From NCBI GenBank assembly GCA_950295325.1, contig OX485803.1, positions 45,771,554-45,835,553 of the forward strand: a stretch of 64,000 nucleotides of DNA. The letters are read 5' to 3'. This DNA comes from Polytrichum commune (Eukaryota > Streptophyta > Polytrichopsida > Polytrichales > Polytrichaceae). The notes below the pieces were generated by a model, which saw nothing but the letters and a program-made list of their open reading frames with translations, had not been told where the DNA came from and ran no database searches. Of the stretch, positions 32,636 through 45,621 are shown piece after piece (within the stretch, counting starts at the first letter, position 1; each line of letters opens with the position of its first letter). The translations under genes and the position numbers were made by a program.

Positions 32636-33387
32636 CAATCTAACCTCGTTAGTACAACACTCATTTATATGACGCCCTCGATATTACGACACATTTTTGA
32701 GAGACCAAACTCTTTAGTTCAAAACTCCCTCTTCTATACAACTATGACACTCGATATCGCGACATTTAAAATCTCCATTTTGTCATATTAAAGAGGTAGT
32801 TAATGCTAAAATTCCTTTCATCTATGTTAAGTACATCTAAAATACATTCATTCTCACTTGGGAACTACTTGGGAACTTCACTTATCATTGGGAACTTAAT
32901 GATAATTAGGGTTACTAGTGCAGAATAGACATGGTTAGGGTAGTGTGGAATGGACATGGATGATGTTGCTCCACCTATAGTAAAGCTTAGTGACATTAAA
33001 CGTCATGCATCATTGTTGTCTAGTTTCTTATCAAAGAACACTTTATATGTTGGTGTTAATGAAATTATTAGTTTTCAAAAGTTAGTAGGAAATTTAAATC
33101 AAATGACAGTTGCTAACTTGGGTAGGCAACACCATAGATCAGTGGACTCTTATTTCAAGAGCTCTTGAGAACAATTGTATTTGTTTGGAGTTACAAGTAA
33201 ATATGTCATACCATCTATATTGCTTAAACCCGTCGAACATATTTTCAAGCTCATATTACTATGTTTTCATATTCCCTCGATAATACGACAACTTTACGCC
33301 ATTCGTCATATGAATCAGAAGATGACACCTCAATGATACGACTTTCTTGGTGTTTCCCAAACGTGTCATACTAAAGAGGGAGAACAG
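32636..33387 (+). mobile_element. pogo/Tigger-type remnant, about 752 bp, flanked by TA
   Basis: Left end CAATCTAACCTCGTTAGTAC and right end (inverse) CTGTTCTCCCTCTTTAGTAT are imperfect inverted repeats of the pogo type (CTCGTTA-TACGACAC). Both sides carry TA. An internal frame at 32950-33168 ends RQHHRSVDSYFKSS, like the C-terminus of Tigger/jerky transposases (KQ-x-x-x-D-S-F-F). The catalytic domain is missing. Confidence 0.6.
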
Positions 33388-33876
33388 TACCTTGAAAATA
33401 AAATGTGTACTGTAGTGTGTGCGCATATATAGGCTCAGTGTGCAGGCAGAACAGTGCCAAACCTAATTTGTTTATTGACTTTTGTGTCGTCTAAGATCAG
33501 GTTCATTGCATATACCTTTTCGACCACTTTCTCTACCTAATAAGTTAAGTCATTTTTAAGCTCCAATGCGCATTTGGTAGCTAGCTAGGGACATGAAACA
33601 ACTAATTCAGGGATGAGGGCGATTGACCCATGTAATCAGTTAAAGAAGAATCTGTGCAATGAGAACAAATGCGTCATGTTGCCCATGCTTATTGCAGTCC
33701 GATCCTTTACTTTTCTAGTCAAGTTGAGCCCCAGCTTATTCTGAGTCCTTGGCTTCTTGTTCGGAGCATCTGTGTAACTACTTGCCTAGCTAGTCCAGCA
33801 GCAAAGCTCCTTAAATCTTGCTGGCAACTGGAATGTAGAGAACAGAGCTTGAAGGCTCGTGTTTACACTACCACAG

Positions 33877-35693
33877 TAGTACACCGTTTACGGTATTTAG
33901 TGTCACGCACTCTATTGGCAAAGGGCCTAGACTAGATTACTAGAGGTTTCAAAGTGTCACGCCCGTTAATTGTGAGTATGATTCCATTTGTCAATCTAAG
34001 TACTTTTTTTAGTTGAAAGAATATCTACATTATGACATTTAAAGTGAGTAGCATATTGGGATATGTTGGATGATAGTCTTGTGTTTTAATATGCAAGGGG
34101 AAGATGTTTTTGAGTAAACTAATGGCAAGTGTCATGTGTTTTCCATTTTCATTTGCAATAGGAAGATTTTTCTTGAGCATACTAATGGTAGGTGTCATTT
34201 ATGTACACTTTAGTGAACTTGTAGACCATTGCGTTGTCGGGTAGAGAGGGTTCCGCCTTGGGAAAGCACTGGGCTTCTGGCTGCAACTAGATTTTATCGG
34301 ACCCGTCGAATCTTCTGGTCTTCTAGTCTTCAATTTCTTCAATTTCTTCTAATCTTCAACCTCTTTCCCGTCGACCTATCCTGTTGCGGCTCTATATGGG
34401 TAAAGGGTAAGGGTAGTGTGATAAGAAACCACGGGCTTCGGACGGGTAAAACGGGACGTCAGAACACGAGCTGACGTCCGAAAGATTGGCTCCTAAACTT
34501 TCAAACCCACGGTGACCAGCAATCGCGCCTCACCAGTGGGAACGACAGAAAACAACCTTGTGGGTGATCAATCCCACTTCGTTGTCACAAACAACCTTGT
34601 GGGTCATTAATCCCACTTCGTTGTCACACAGGAAACAAATTACGATGCAGAAATGAAATGCAACTAGCCTCCAAAACCGGCTTGGAATCATACACACAAT
34701 AAAAAGACAACGTGCCACAAGCAACCACACATTCGAGTCTTGAAGCCTTCAATTCTTCAATCTGGCCGTCTTCTATGGTCGGTCGAAGTCTCAGCTCTTC
34801 TTTTAAGAACCAATAGACTTCCCTCCACTCAAACAAACACAAATCTTGATTGCTAACTTCCAAAACAACAAGTGAGATCTCTCATGAATCACAAATCCCT
34901 CGTATTTTATTTCATATTCTTCTCAAAACAACTCACACCGTGAGCTTCGAATCCACTTCTCTCTCTCTCTCTCTACAACTTCTCTCCCACAATAATCACA
35001 TAACATCTTTCCTTCACCACCTCTCCCTATCCATGCGAGAGACAAAGTTTAATCTTATCCTCATCACATGGCTTCTAATCACCCATTGGTCCAAAATAAC
35101 TCAAGATAACTAAAAGACAAAAATAAACTATGAGTAAATAAAAAGGTAATCTATTTCTATCATTTGGTAAAGGTAACTAAGAGTAACTATGAGTAAACAT
35201 AAAGGTAAGCAACTTCTATCCTTTGGTAAAGGTAACTAAGAGTAACTATGAGTAAACATAAAGGTAAGCAACTTCTATCCTTTGGTAAAGGTAACTAAGA
35301 GTAACTATGAGTAAACATAAAGGTAAGCAACTTCTATCCACTTCTATCCTTAGGTAATGATAACTAAAATAAACTATGAGTAAATAAAAAAGTAATCTAC
35401 TTCTATTCTTTATTATTTTTCTCCAAGACCAAGAATCACAATGCAATATTAAATACGTACACATCTATATAGTGTACGTATTTACATCACGACAGCGTAG
35501 CATAGGCATGCACCTCGTAACATTATTGAACACACTCATGCCATGATATTAGTAAGTGCACTTGAATGCCAAGTATCATGATGTGACACTTATGGTGAAA
35601 TTGGTCAACATGAGTGTAACATAGCATACACCTCAAAATAGGATAAGTGACACTATTATGCATGTGACACTAAATACCATAAACGATGTAGTA
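33877..35693. mobile_element. Candidate 1.8-kb element with CACTAC-family inverted ends
   Basis: The left end contains ACACCGTTTACGGTATTTAG followed by TGTCAC (33881-33906). The right end contains GTGACACTAAATACCATAAA then CGATGTAGTA (35664-35692), its inverted counterpart. The same end sequence bounds shorter elements at 44676-45051 and 48215-48425. No transposase and no target duplication are seen. The pairing of these two ends is inferred from orientation. Confidence 0.45.
35113..35410 (+). repeat. 59-bp minisatellite
   Basis: Units start at about 35113, 35172, 35231 and 35290 with core GGTAACTAAGAGTAACTATG then AGTAAACATAAAGGTAAGCA. The outer units are diverged. Lies inside the candidate element above. 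Confidence 0.9.
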
Positions 35694-36334
35694 TTGGAAG
35701 CAATGTCTAGAGAGATTTTCCTGATCAACCCTTCAATAATTGGTTGAGTTGAGGCCCAACCGGTTAAAGCCCAAAGTTGGTTGAAATTGGGCCCTACAAA
35801 GCTCACCCTGTTGATTTCCTTCATTGCAAATTTTATTTCGGTTGAAATCCAAAACTCCAAATTTAAGGCTAGTTGAAATTATGTTTGATTAAAATTCTAG
35901 CCGGTATTCATTTTTGTAGTCTTAATTTTGACTCTCTTTGAACTTAGGGGGAAAACCCATTATCCTTAGCAAGAATTGAACTTGGCTTGAGGACCCCCTA
36001 CCAGTTGGGGGTTAATTAAGAATTCCCAACCTTTCAAACATCCAATGGCTTCAACAACTTCAACAATTTCAAAACACTCTAGGTTACAACTAGCATTATC
36101 TAACAATTAGCAACAATAAAAGTCTGATCTGTCAATCAACATTTAACATGTATACTACAATACAAAGACAATACAATCTGGTGCATCTTACAGACACCAA
36201 CACCATATGAAGCCATGGTTAATATGTGGTGCAGTCATCAACTTAAATTATGTAACATTCAAACTTGTATAAAATTCACATCACATTAGGTGTCTTCTTC
36301 CTCAGGGTCATCATGTCCAGCTATATAGCGTCTG

Positions 36335-37085
36335 GGCTTCATCACTCCAAATGATTGTTGCCAAGTGATTCAGGTCAAAGATCTTGCAATTTTGGAAAAG
36401 AAATCAGTGTGAGTCTAGCCTTGGTGAATGCATGTGAAGAGAGGGTGGAAGATGGAGTACTGGAGCTCCTAAACCTGCGACAGTCCCGCAGAGCTGCTAC
36501 TGGATTTATACCAAGTTAATATAATTTGTCATTAAGTTACACAGCAGCACTTGGACTGCAATCGAGAGTCAAGGCCACCAGACTGCAGTTGTTCAACTGG
36601 GTCTTCACCACAGAGAAACAAGTTGGGACGAATGTATTTAATGTATACCATGTACCAGGTGGATGCCTCACCCCTAGCCTAGTGCTGAGCCTTGTGCTTA
36701 GCCTTGGTAATGTCGATCTAGCTGCAGTGAAATGTCGATGTGGCTGGATAAATACTAATTAACTCGTGCTCCGACTGTCCATGGATCGAAGCCTCCTCCT
36801 CGATGCTCCTGCCAGAACATGGTGCAGGAGCTTGAGACAGTCACATAACTTAGAGGATCAGATCAAGAAACCCAACCTAGTGGAGTTCAACACTTCAAGC
36901 AAGTAACTACTGAAACACGTCGTGAGTTGCGAAACCATCGTCATATTTGAATCAATACTTTTGGCCTTGGAACAGCTACTACCAGTAATATATGCCTCCC
37001 AAAGCATGTGTCTTGCGCAATCGAAAAATTTGCAAATATGTCATTTTGATAGATTTGCAAAATTTTCAATTGGGGAGGATCATGT
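36335..37085 (+). repeat. Dispersed 0.75-kb duplication, copy 1
   Basis: Near-identical to 42725-43460 from CAAATGATTGTTGCCAAGTG through AGATTTGCAAAATTTTCAAT, differing by small indels. It has no convincing gene. Unknown repeat family or a segmental duplication. Confidence 0.85.
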
Positions 37086-39097
37086 GTGCTATGAGGTTCC
37101 TATGAAGAATGTAGAACCCTACGAGCGGATCCCGCACAAGGGGCAATCGTCCATGTGGTGTGGTTTGTTGGTTGGGAGTGTTCAAATGGATCCATTTTGG
37201 TGTCGGAATCTTTGTCCATTATAGTTGTCTCACTCCAGGATGCTAGGGGGTGACCCACCTAGCGTTGGATAGATGTCCAACGCAAAAATAGTCAGTCGTT
37301 AAATACATAGACACATATGGATGTGCATCTGTAAGTTGCCCCTCTCAATGGCAACCCCTAGGAGTTATGGACGTGCGTCCGGAAATCCCTTGTGATGGAT
37401 GTTCATGAATGTCATTGATAAATGAAGATTTTTTCGGACATACGTTCAAAAAATGTCCAACAACAAGCATGAGAGAAATTCACCAATGCAACATAGATGA
37501 GTTTAGTGCCGCCAAAGGCATTGTACATTGTGTCCCCCTAAACAGTCAAGTGCTAGAGGATGTCAATGTAGAGCTCCATATGCAACTCAATAGCCTATGT
37601 ATATACTACACAAAGTCTCCTTGATCATGTCCTTCGGGTGCAGTGCAGGCAAATCGTACATTTTCTTGAAAATGGAATGCTTGGTTGCAACCCCTTCCCG
37701 TTGGTGATTTCTAACATGCCAAGAAATATGAGTGGACAATTCCTACTTGCTTGAAGCTCCTTGCCTCCTGAATCACAGTGAGGTCTTCAGTCTTCGGTGG
37801 CATGTATGTGCTAAGGAATATGTCATAGTTGATGCTAAGACCATTTTTTGGTACAATATTTGCCAGCTTTCTATGGCTTGACGAGCCATAGCCACACGTG
37901 AGGCTCTTGATAGTGAGGAGAGCGATGCTTCTTGAAAGCATAATAGAAAGCTTCATAGAATGCACTGTTTTCCGAACCGGACTTCCACGCTTTTGAAATG
38001 GCCTTGAAACCAAAAATGGCAAAAGGTGAATCCCATGGGTCCAATCTGACTATCGCTCTAGAAGCATGGTCGTCATATAGACTAATGTCCATGGTCTTGG
38101 GGTCGACCGTGCAAAATCTTGTTGCACCATCGAATTTGGCATTCTTCTTCCTCTCAAGGAAAAAATGTACATAACGTTCTCCCTCTCATCTAAGGAGGCC
38201 ATCTTCTCATTCATCCTGGCACTTTGTGCTAAGAAAGGGGTGGCCTCTTTTACAAAGTTTGAAGGCCCTCCAATTCTCCTAGATTATGTTGCCATCAACA
38301 TTGACCAATTGCTTCTCCGGGACAAGCGTATTGATCACCTTGGTAGCCATGGTCTTACCCTTCATATACTCACACCACTCTTTGATGTGATAAGGGGAGG
38401 GCTTCATGTGCTTAGGCTGCTTGAGGAAAATCTTCAGATAGGGCAATGTCCTCTTTCATCTTCAGGTCTTGCATTTCAATCAATGCTAGGGTCATGTTTC
38501 ATCATTGACCGGGAGCCCCCCGGTGTACATGAAATCCACGGGCAACCATGAGATGAATAGAAGTCAACGATAAGGCCATAATTTGCAGGGACTCCTAGGT
38601 TTATCAAACTTGTCTATCAACGCGGTATTGTGCATTGCATACATGAGGGTAGTCATGCCCATGCCCATGTAGGCACCCTCCAACATCAAGTTCCTCCTAA
38701 TTACTCTGCTACAATCAACCCGACTTAGTTTTGCATTTGTTGACTGTTGCTATCCATGGCACCTCAAGTTTTTACCCATGCCTTCAATTATAACTTTCGT
38801 TGATATGCCTTGTTGTTAACTATTAGCCCTCACAAGATTTGTCAACTCCTCAATGTGGTTTTTATTATGAAGATGATAAGGTTTTTATTATGAAGTGCAT
38901 ACGTAATTCTTACATACTCCCTTGCTAGTTGTCTATTGCTTGGAAGGCACAATAGACGCATGGATAATTCATAATTAATATACCTCTATCATAATATAAT
39001 TACATTAAATAAATTTTCTTTACTAGACATACATTTTCTTAGTCCCTCACTCTAGAGCTTGTAAGTGCAACCAAACTTCTATTAGCCTATAATACAT
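37086..39097. other. Unassigned, with a decayed coding-like segment on the minus strand
   Basis: On the minus strand around 38160-37660 a stretch reads KFDGATRFCTVDPKTMDIS then DPWDSPFAIFGFKAISKAW, with stops and frame changes further along (38560-37620). It has the look of decayed protein-coding DNA, but I do not recognise the family. Nothing is supported elsewhere in this interval. Confidence 0.35.
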
Positions 39098-39249
39098 AGG
39101 GGGGGGTTTAATTGGTTGACATCGATTGCTCGCCATCAGTTAATTGAGCCCGTCGACTGCTCATTAACAGTTGATTTAACCCGTCGACTACTTACCAACA
39201 ACCAACACTTTACCCCAAGGTTAATTGTCCCCCCCCCCCCCCCCCCCCC
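39098..39249. repeat. 152-bp segment with G-run and C-run ends
   Basis: GGGGGGGTTTAATTGG at the left and GGTTAATTGTCCCCCCC at the right are imperfect inverses. Inside are repeated CCGTCGACT motifs. No target duplication was found, so it is only a candidate MITE. Confidence 0.35.
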
Positions 39250-39493
39250 GACATGACGTTTTGGGGTTTGGCATTATATCGTGTTCACATGGTGTGATGC
39301 GATGTGGCAAATGTTGACATGAAATTCCTAATGATGCCCAAGTATTTGATGAAGGCATTGAAGTACTACTCCTCCCTACAATAAGTATTTCTTATTTAAG
39401 CTTCAAAGTTTGGTCCCCATGTTCCATGTTTCTTTTGATCTAACAAACCTGCATGTCCACAAGGATTAGATGAGGATGAGGGAATGCCATAGT

Positions 39494-39847
39494 CTCGGGG
39501 GGGGGGGGGGGGGTTAGTCATTGGTTGGAGTAGCAATATACGTGCGAACAAATGATAGGGTATTTTTAAAAACATGAGGGCTAAAAATTATAAATGGACT
39601 TAAGAGTAATATAGGGTATCAAAAATGGCACTGGACATCTTTAAAATAATATAGGGTATGGAATAATAGGTAATTTGGAATTATAAGTAATGCAAGCCAT
39701 TTTTCTATTAACCCAAAGTAGAAATTTACATAATGATAGCATGTGAAAAAAAGAAGAGAATTGAATGTAATACCCCCCTATAAAATAGTGGTTGTTCGCA
39801 CCTATATCCTTAACTTTTTAACACATTGCCCCCCCCCCCCCCCTGAG
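39494..39847. mobile_element. Second G-run-ended element (354 bp), lacking the Stowaway insertion
   Basis: Reverse complement of 25751-26525 without the 434-bp insert. Ends CTCGGGGGGG and CCCCCCCTGAG are inverted, and the flanks GCCATAGT (39486-39493, 39848-39855) are 8-bp direct repeats. At the position of the Stowaway in the other copy it has the uninterrupted sequence with a single TA. Confidence 0.9.
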
Positions 39848-39855
39848 GCCATAGT

Positions 39856-42724
39856 TAATCAAGAACCTTGTTAGCATGACCTAGGAATTGGACAAGGATA
39901 TGGAAGAAGAACCGTTTGGAGTTGAGGAGACTATGGACATTCTTGAGGGGGTGGAATTAGTGGCGGATGTGCCAACACATGAAAAAGGTGAGGATGAGGC
40001 AGAGGAGGATGAAGAAGGTGAAGAAGAAGAAAAAATCAACTAAGAGAAAGATACCAAAGAAGAGGACAAAGAAGACAATGATGAAACATAGAAAGAGATA
40101 TGAAAACCAAAGAGGAGGACAATTCTAATGCCAAGATAGTGGTAGAATTGGACCCAAAAGCTTTTTCACAAGTTTTACCACCATGAATTTCACCCCTACC
40201 AGCAAAGCAATCTCTTTCCTTCTCAAAGAACACACACTAGATTTTAGGGTCGTCCCAAGGAGGATCAACATGCGCAATACCAATTTAGGTGGTGCCTCAC
40301 ATTAGGCCACTCCACATGAAGAAACGACCCCTTCCAACACTATGCATGAACTTGTTTCCTTAACAACACAAATCTAGCCTCAACCTCAACTGCAACTTCA
40401 TCTGCCACAACCACCTCCATTGTCACTACAACCTGGCCAATTTTTATGGACGCCATTTTCCTCGAGACTCTTTTGGAGAGGACTCACCAACAAAGGTGGT
40501 TAGTTATGCAACAAATGTTGGCTTCATAGTTCTTTGCATTAAATACTTCCGGATATCAAGTGCATATGCAAAATGTGTCTCATGTCTACCTACTGGATCT
40601 TATTTCCTTGCCTTTCACACGTTTCTTTCCTTTTGTGTTCCCCACTTCTTCAATCAACTTTTGATTGTTTATCCTCATTGTTCAAGGGATCATGTAGGTC
40701 GATAGGAACATGCCCCAACCAGTTGGTGTACTTAGGATAGATTCCTTGTGGACCTACATGATTCTGCTTCCTCGGCTATCACAACTTCATTTCTTCAAAT
40801 TGTTTGGTCACTTTGTGATACAACTTCTCTAGTGGATTGCAAAGTGCTTGAATGCCATCTTGAACCTACTTCATCTCTTTGCTCATACACATGTCCATCA
40901 TTGTAGGTGTTATTTGGCTTCTCCCACTTGTGACATGATTTAATTCATGTCGCACAATCATAATCGATGTAATACCCATCCTCAACCATTGTGTTTGCCT
41001 ATATCAAATGCTTGAATTGGTTTTTGTTGTCATCGCCTCAGGATCATGCATCTCTTTTGTTTGCTATGCCTCAAACTTTAGCAACTTGCGACGGTGAAGA
41101 TAATCCTCACTCTCTTTCTGAATCTCATAGTCAACTTTCCTAGAACATCATGTCTTTTCGTGCTACTCATCAAGCACTTTCGACATGGGAATTACTACGT
41201 TTGGTAAATTTTGGACATTGGCCTATGAAGCATTATTTTGTATGGTGAACAACTAGACCTTGTTAATAAACACATCTTTGTTTTCAATTGCATCCTTTTC
41301 ATGTTTTTTTTCCCCATTTCGATTGCCTCATGTAAATAAGTTCTTGGTTTGGGTTTCATTCAACAAAACCACACATGGAAGACTAAATAAGTGTCAAATT
41401 GAACTCTAAGTGTTACTATGAGGTTAATTGATAGATCACAATGACGTTCGAATGAGATTTGGGTATTGATCCTAGGTAAGACATTGTGTCATGTGGGTTT
41501 TAGAAAATGATGACATTAAAGAGTGGATTATGATGGTCACTCAGTGCAGTACATGCAATTGTGTGGTCTCTCCCTTATAGCCAACCATAGTCAAGTAGTC
41601 ATGACTCGCTATACCATGCATTTTCAATGCAGGGAGTCACATCTCATCAATAATTTTTTTGAGTAACCAGTAACCACATGTAATTAGGGCCAAAGGGACC
41701 CTAATTGGAAAAATGATTCTACTTTGATAAATTATTGATTTAAATGGATCATGAAATACTGTAAAACAAACCATGCGGGTTGATTGCGTTCATTAATTTA
41801 TCTTAAGTTTAATACGTCTGTAGGACAATGGTCCTTACCTGGACCAACTGAAGGACAACATTCTGCAAGTTTCCGGAACCATAGGCCATAACAAGTTAGT
41901 GCATACAATTATGCTATGGTCCATTCATATGTCCTCTTAGTTTGATTTAATCGCACTTCATGGATTCATTTGGTTCATTAAGATCAACAAAAATTCATAT
42001 GTTGATTTATAATATCCCTTTTATAATCGATATATGAATGGGATAAATTCATTTATTTAATTATATGTTTTGATGCAATGATAGAATTAATTAATCCTTA
42101 TAAAAATTATTTGAGCATAATATAAAAAATAAAGGAAACTTACTTGGCCTTCGGCCACTTGGAATTACGTCACCTTCCCCTTAATAGGTGGCAACTCAAC
42201 AACCCCAATGCTTTGTCACTTTGGCTCTTCAGCATATAGTGGTCAAGATGGATTGTGTAGTCTTTAAGTGCTTTTGGTCAAGATTATGATGATTGATTAT
42301 GTATTATCACGTATTGATTGATTGTGATGACTATTTAACCTAGAATACTTAAATCTTTTCTAAATTTCAAGAACTTGTTGTTTTGGTTTCCATTCTTAGA
42401 TCCACACCCAACCACAAACGGCTCAAATTTATTGTTGTCCGTTAAAGATGAGTGCCTGAATTAGGTCCTCTTACCTTATACATGTATCAGACATGAAACA
42501 AATTGTGTCCATCCAAAGGAATGTACACGAAACCTAGCTTGATGATAAGTTCATATTGTTACTCTACTGTTTTAGTGTTTGGAGAAAAAACACACCAACT
42601 TGTGATAATTGAAATATAAGATGGAATAATATATAAAAAATTCCAGTTTTTCATGGATGAAATTCCAAAAGTTGGATCGATTAAAATAGATTCAAACTAA
42701 TAACCACCCTATCATCCATGAGTT
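39856..42724. other. No gene recognised
   Basis: AT-rich sequence. 39900-40100 is purine-rich (GAAGAAGAGGA) and reads as an acidic low-complexity peptide on the plus strand without context. Nothing else can be supported. Confidence 0.35.
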
Positions 42725-43460
42725 GGCTGCATCGCTCCAAATGATTGTTGCCAAGTGATTCAGGTCAATGATCTTGCAACTTTGGAAAAGAAATCAGTGT
42801 GAGTCTAGCCTTGGTGAATGTGGAGAGAGGATGGAAGATGAAGTGGAGCTCCTAAACCTGCGACAGTCCCACAGAGCTCCTGGATTTATACCAAGTTAAT
42901 ATAATTTGTCATTAAGTTACACAGCAGCACTTGGACTGCAATCGAGAGTCAAGACCACCAGACTGCAGTTGTTCAACTGGTCTTCACCACATAGAAGCAA
43001 GTTGGGACGAATGTATTTAATGTATACCATGTACCAGGTGGATGCCTCACCCCTAGCCTAGTGCTGAGCCTTGTGCTTAGCCTTGGTAATGTCGATCTAG
43101 CTGCAGTGAAAACTGTGGCTGGATAAATACTAATTAACTCGTGCTCCGACTGTCCATGGATCGAAGCCGCCTCCACGATGCTCCTGCCAGAACATGGTGC
43201 AGGAGCTTGAGACAGTCACATAGAGGATCAGATCAAGAAACCCAACTTAGTGGAGTTCAACACTTCAAGCAAGTAACTACTGAAACACGTCCTGAGTTGC
43301 GAAACCGTCGTCATATACTTGTACTTGAATCAATACTTTTGGTCTTGGAACAGCTACTACCAGTAATATATGCCTCCCAAAGCATGTGTCTTGCGCAATC
43401 GAAAAATTTGCAAATCTATCACTTCGATAGATTTGCAAAATTTTCAATTTCGGAGGATCG
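42725..43460 (+). repeat. Dispersed 0.75-kb duplication, copy 2
   Basis: Matches 36335-37085 with small deletions (for example it lacks the ACTTAGAGG stretch before GATCAGATCAAG). The spacing between copies is about 6.4 kb, and the orientation is the same. Confidence 0.85.
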
Positions 43461-44675
43461 TGTGCTCTTTGAGGATCATGTGTTGATCAAAGCGTGTAGA
43501 AGCAAGGTCAATGTTGGATGAATGATGTGGATGACAGAGGTAGATCTTGAAGTATTATACCAAGCATATAGTTGTGGATGTAGAGGATTATATATGGACA
43601 ATGTGGCCCACTTGAGCCAATTTAGGAATGGTTGTAAGGGCTCTAAAGTTCACCTAGTTTCTAGGGCCAAAGTAGATGTAGAACTCACACTAGGGGTAAC
43701 ACCTACCTTGATCATGGATATTATACAAAAAAAACAATGAATTTAGCCACATCGGTCCCACCCGCAATTGACATGAAATCACAAACCCTTAGGTAGCCTC
43801 TTAGCTACATAATACATCACTTTTGTCCCCAATATCTAAGATATTGTTCATAGTTGCACCCCTTTCACTAGTAGTCCCATCTACTCCCATTCTAGATACA
43901 CTACTTGAAAACTTGATCTTAAAACACACTCCATTTCACATAAGTGGGGTCATATCCTACTGACTGCTTGTGTCCATCGAGAATTGTGATCTAAGACCAT
44001 ATTTTCTAGGGCACAACCCTATTTACACGTGTCAAATCCAATCTATAACAACTATATATTAGACACTCAACACATGTAAATGGGATCATGTCGCAATAAC
44101 CGCCCTTGTCAAGTATGAAGTGTATTTTAAGCCCCCATTTGCTAGTAGCGAAATCGGGTGATGAACTTGCCCTCACCCACACTCATCATTTCAGCTCCCT
44201 CCCTCAAGTTCATCGCCTCTGTCCTTCATGTAGGAGTTTGGTAGATACCCAGTCTTAGATAATGAGCAGAGGTGGTGACCTCATCAGCCTGCCCTGGCCC
44301 CCACCCATACTCATCATTTATCGCACAGACCCTGGTCCCTCAGGGACCTTCTATGTTCCTCACCTCTGACCCAAGTATCTAGGAAAATGGTAGATGTACC
44401 ACTCTTACAAGTGGTACCAGATACCCTTCTCTTAGATACTAGGCAGAGGTGATGAACTTAGCCACACTGGCTAACTTAATTAGCCCCACCTACACTCACC
44501 AGATCTGCACAGGCCCTCAGGAGTGAGTCAGGAGCCGCCCTCAACATCACCGTCTACTAGGCCACCCATTGTCCAGGGTGTTAATGAATGTACCACTTTC
44601 ACCAGTAGATACTAGGAAGAGGTGATAAACTTAGCCTACTAATCTGGCCCCATCCACACTCATTAGATCACACAA
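43461..44675. other. No gene; loose repeats of a Pro-rich phrase
   Basis: 44160-44660 contains three loose copies of a phrase with AGAGGTGATGAACTTAGCC, CCCACACTCATCA and TAGATACTAGG. A related piece lies at 48710-48830 (inverse orientation). Probably an old dispersed repeat. Confidence 0.4.
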
Positions 44676-45051
44676 CTACACTCGTATGATATTTAGTGTC
44701 ATATGGTATTTTATGTCACTTTGGTAACTTTTCGAATGACATTTCTTATGAATAAGTGAAAATATACTGTCATGGATGATGGATGAGTTGATCCAGTGGC
44801 CAAAACTCTGCCTTCTCTTGTCAACAACTTATGGTGAAATATTGTCATGGATGATTGAAATTTGAATGGAAAATCACTTGGTAAGCGACAGTGATTGCAA
44901 CACTGTAAATCTGTAATCCCCAAAACATTTACAAGGAATGGCAAATAATGTGGGGTTAACATTCAGTGTTGGTGACACTTCACCGCAGTTAACAATTAGT
45001 ATTGAGCAGGACAGTTAGAATTGGTGACACTAAATATCATGTTTAGTGTAG
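44676..45051. mobile_element. CACTAC-family MITE (about 376 bp)
   Basis: Ends CTACACTCGTATGATATTTA then GTGTC, and the inverse CTACACTAAACATGATATTT then AGTGTC. The interior is noncoding. Shares its end motif with 48215-48425. Confidence 0.6.
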
Positions 45052-45621
45052 CTATGTAGTGTGAATCTGATCGTGAATGAAGCCCAGCCAGCCAGCGTAA
45101 CGCAACGAAATGCAAAGTGGGCGAATCTGCTGGCTGATGATTCGTACTAGTCTTTCATGCAGCAGTTCTAGTGCGGCACGCTTCCGTGGAGTCTGGAGCC
45201 ACTGGTCCGCCTGCCTCCTCCTCCTGCCTGCAATCAATCTGTCATGTATTGCACGCACTTCGAGGTCACGGATCGATGCTGCTCATCCGTGCGAGGATAA
45301 ATTAATCTTGGTTGCGACACTGCAAGGACTAAGTTTAGTTTAAGTTGGTAGGAGCTGAGTCCTGCTGAGTCCTGTACTAACTTACTGACTTTGTACCGGC
45401 CTGGGCCACGAGGCGAGCTGAGCGGGAGGGAGAGGTCACAGTGGTCTAGTATTGATTCAAGGTGGCGATCGAGCTGCAGAACTTGCCCCCGAATTCGCAA
45501 CAATTGACTGCCGAAGTTTTGCAGGTGCTCCCGGTCCCCCGGATTGGCAACAAAATTAAGCAGTGGGTGGGTTTGTTCTGTGCATGTGAGGAGGAGCTGG
45601 GAGGAGGAGTGAGTAACACCG

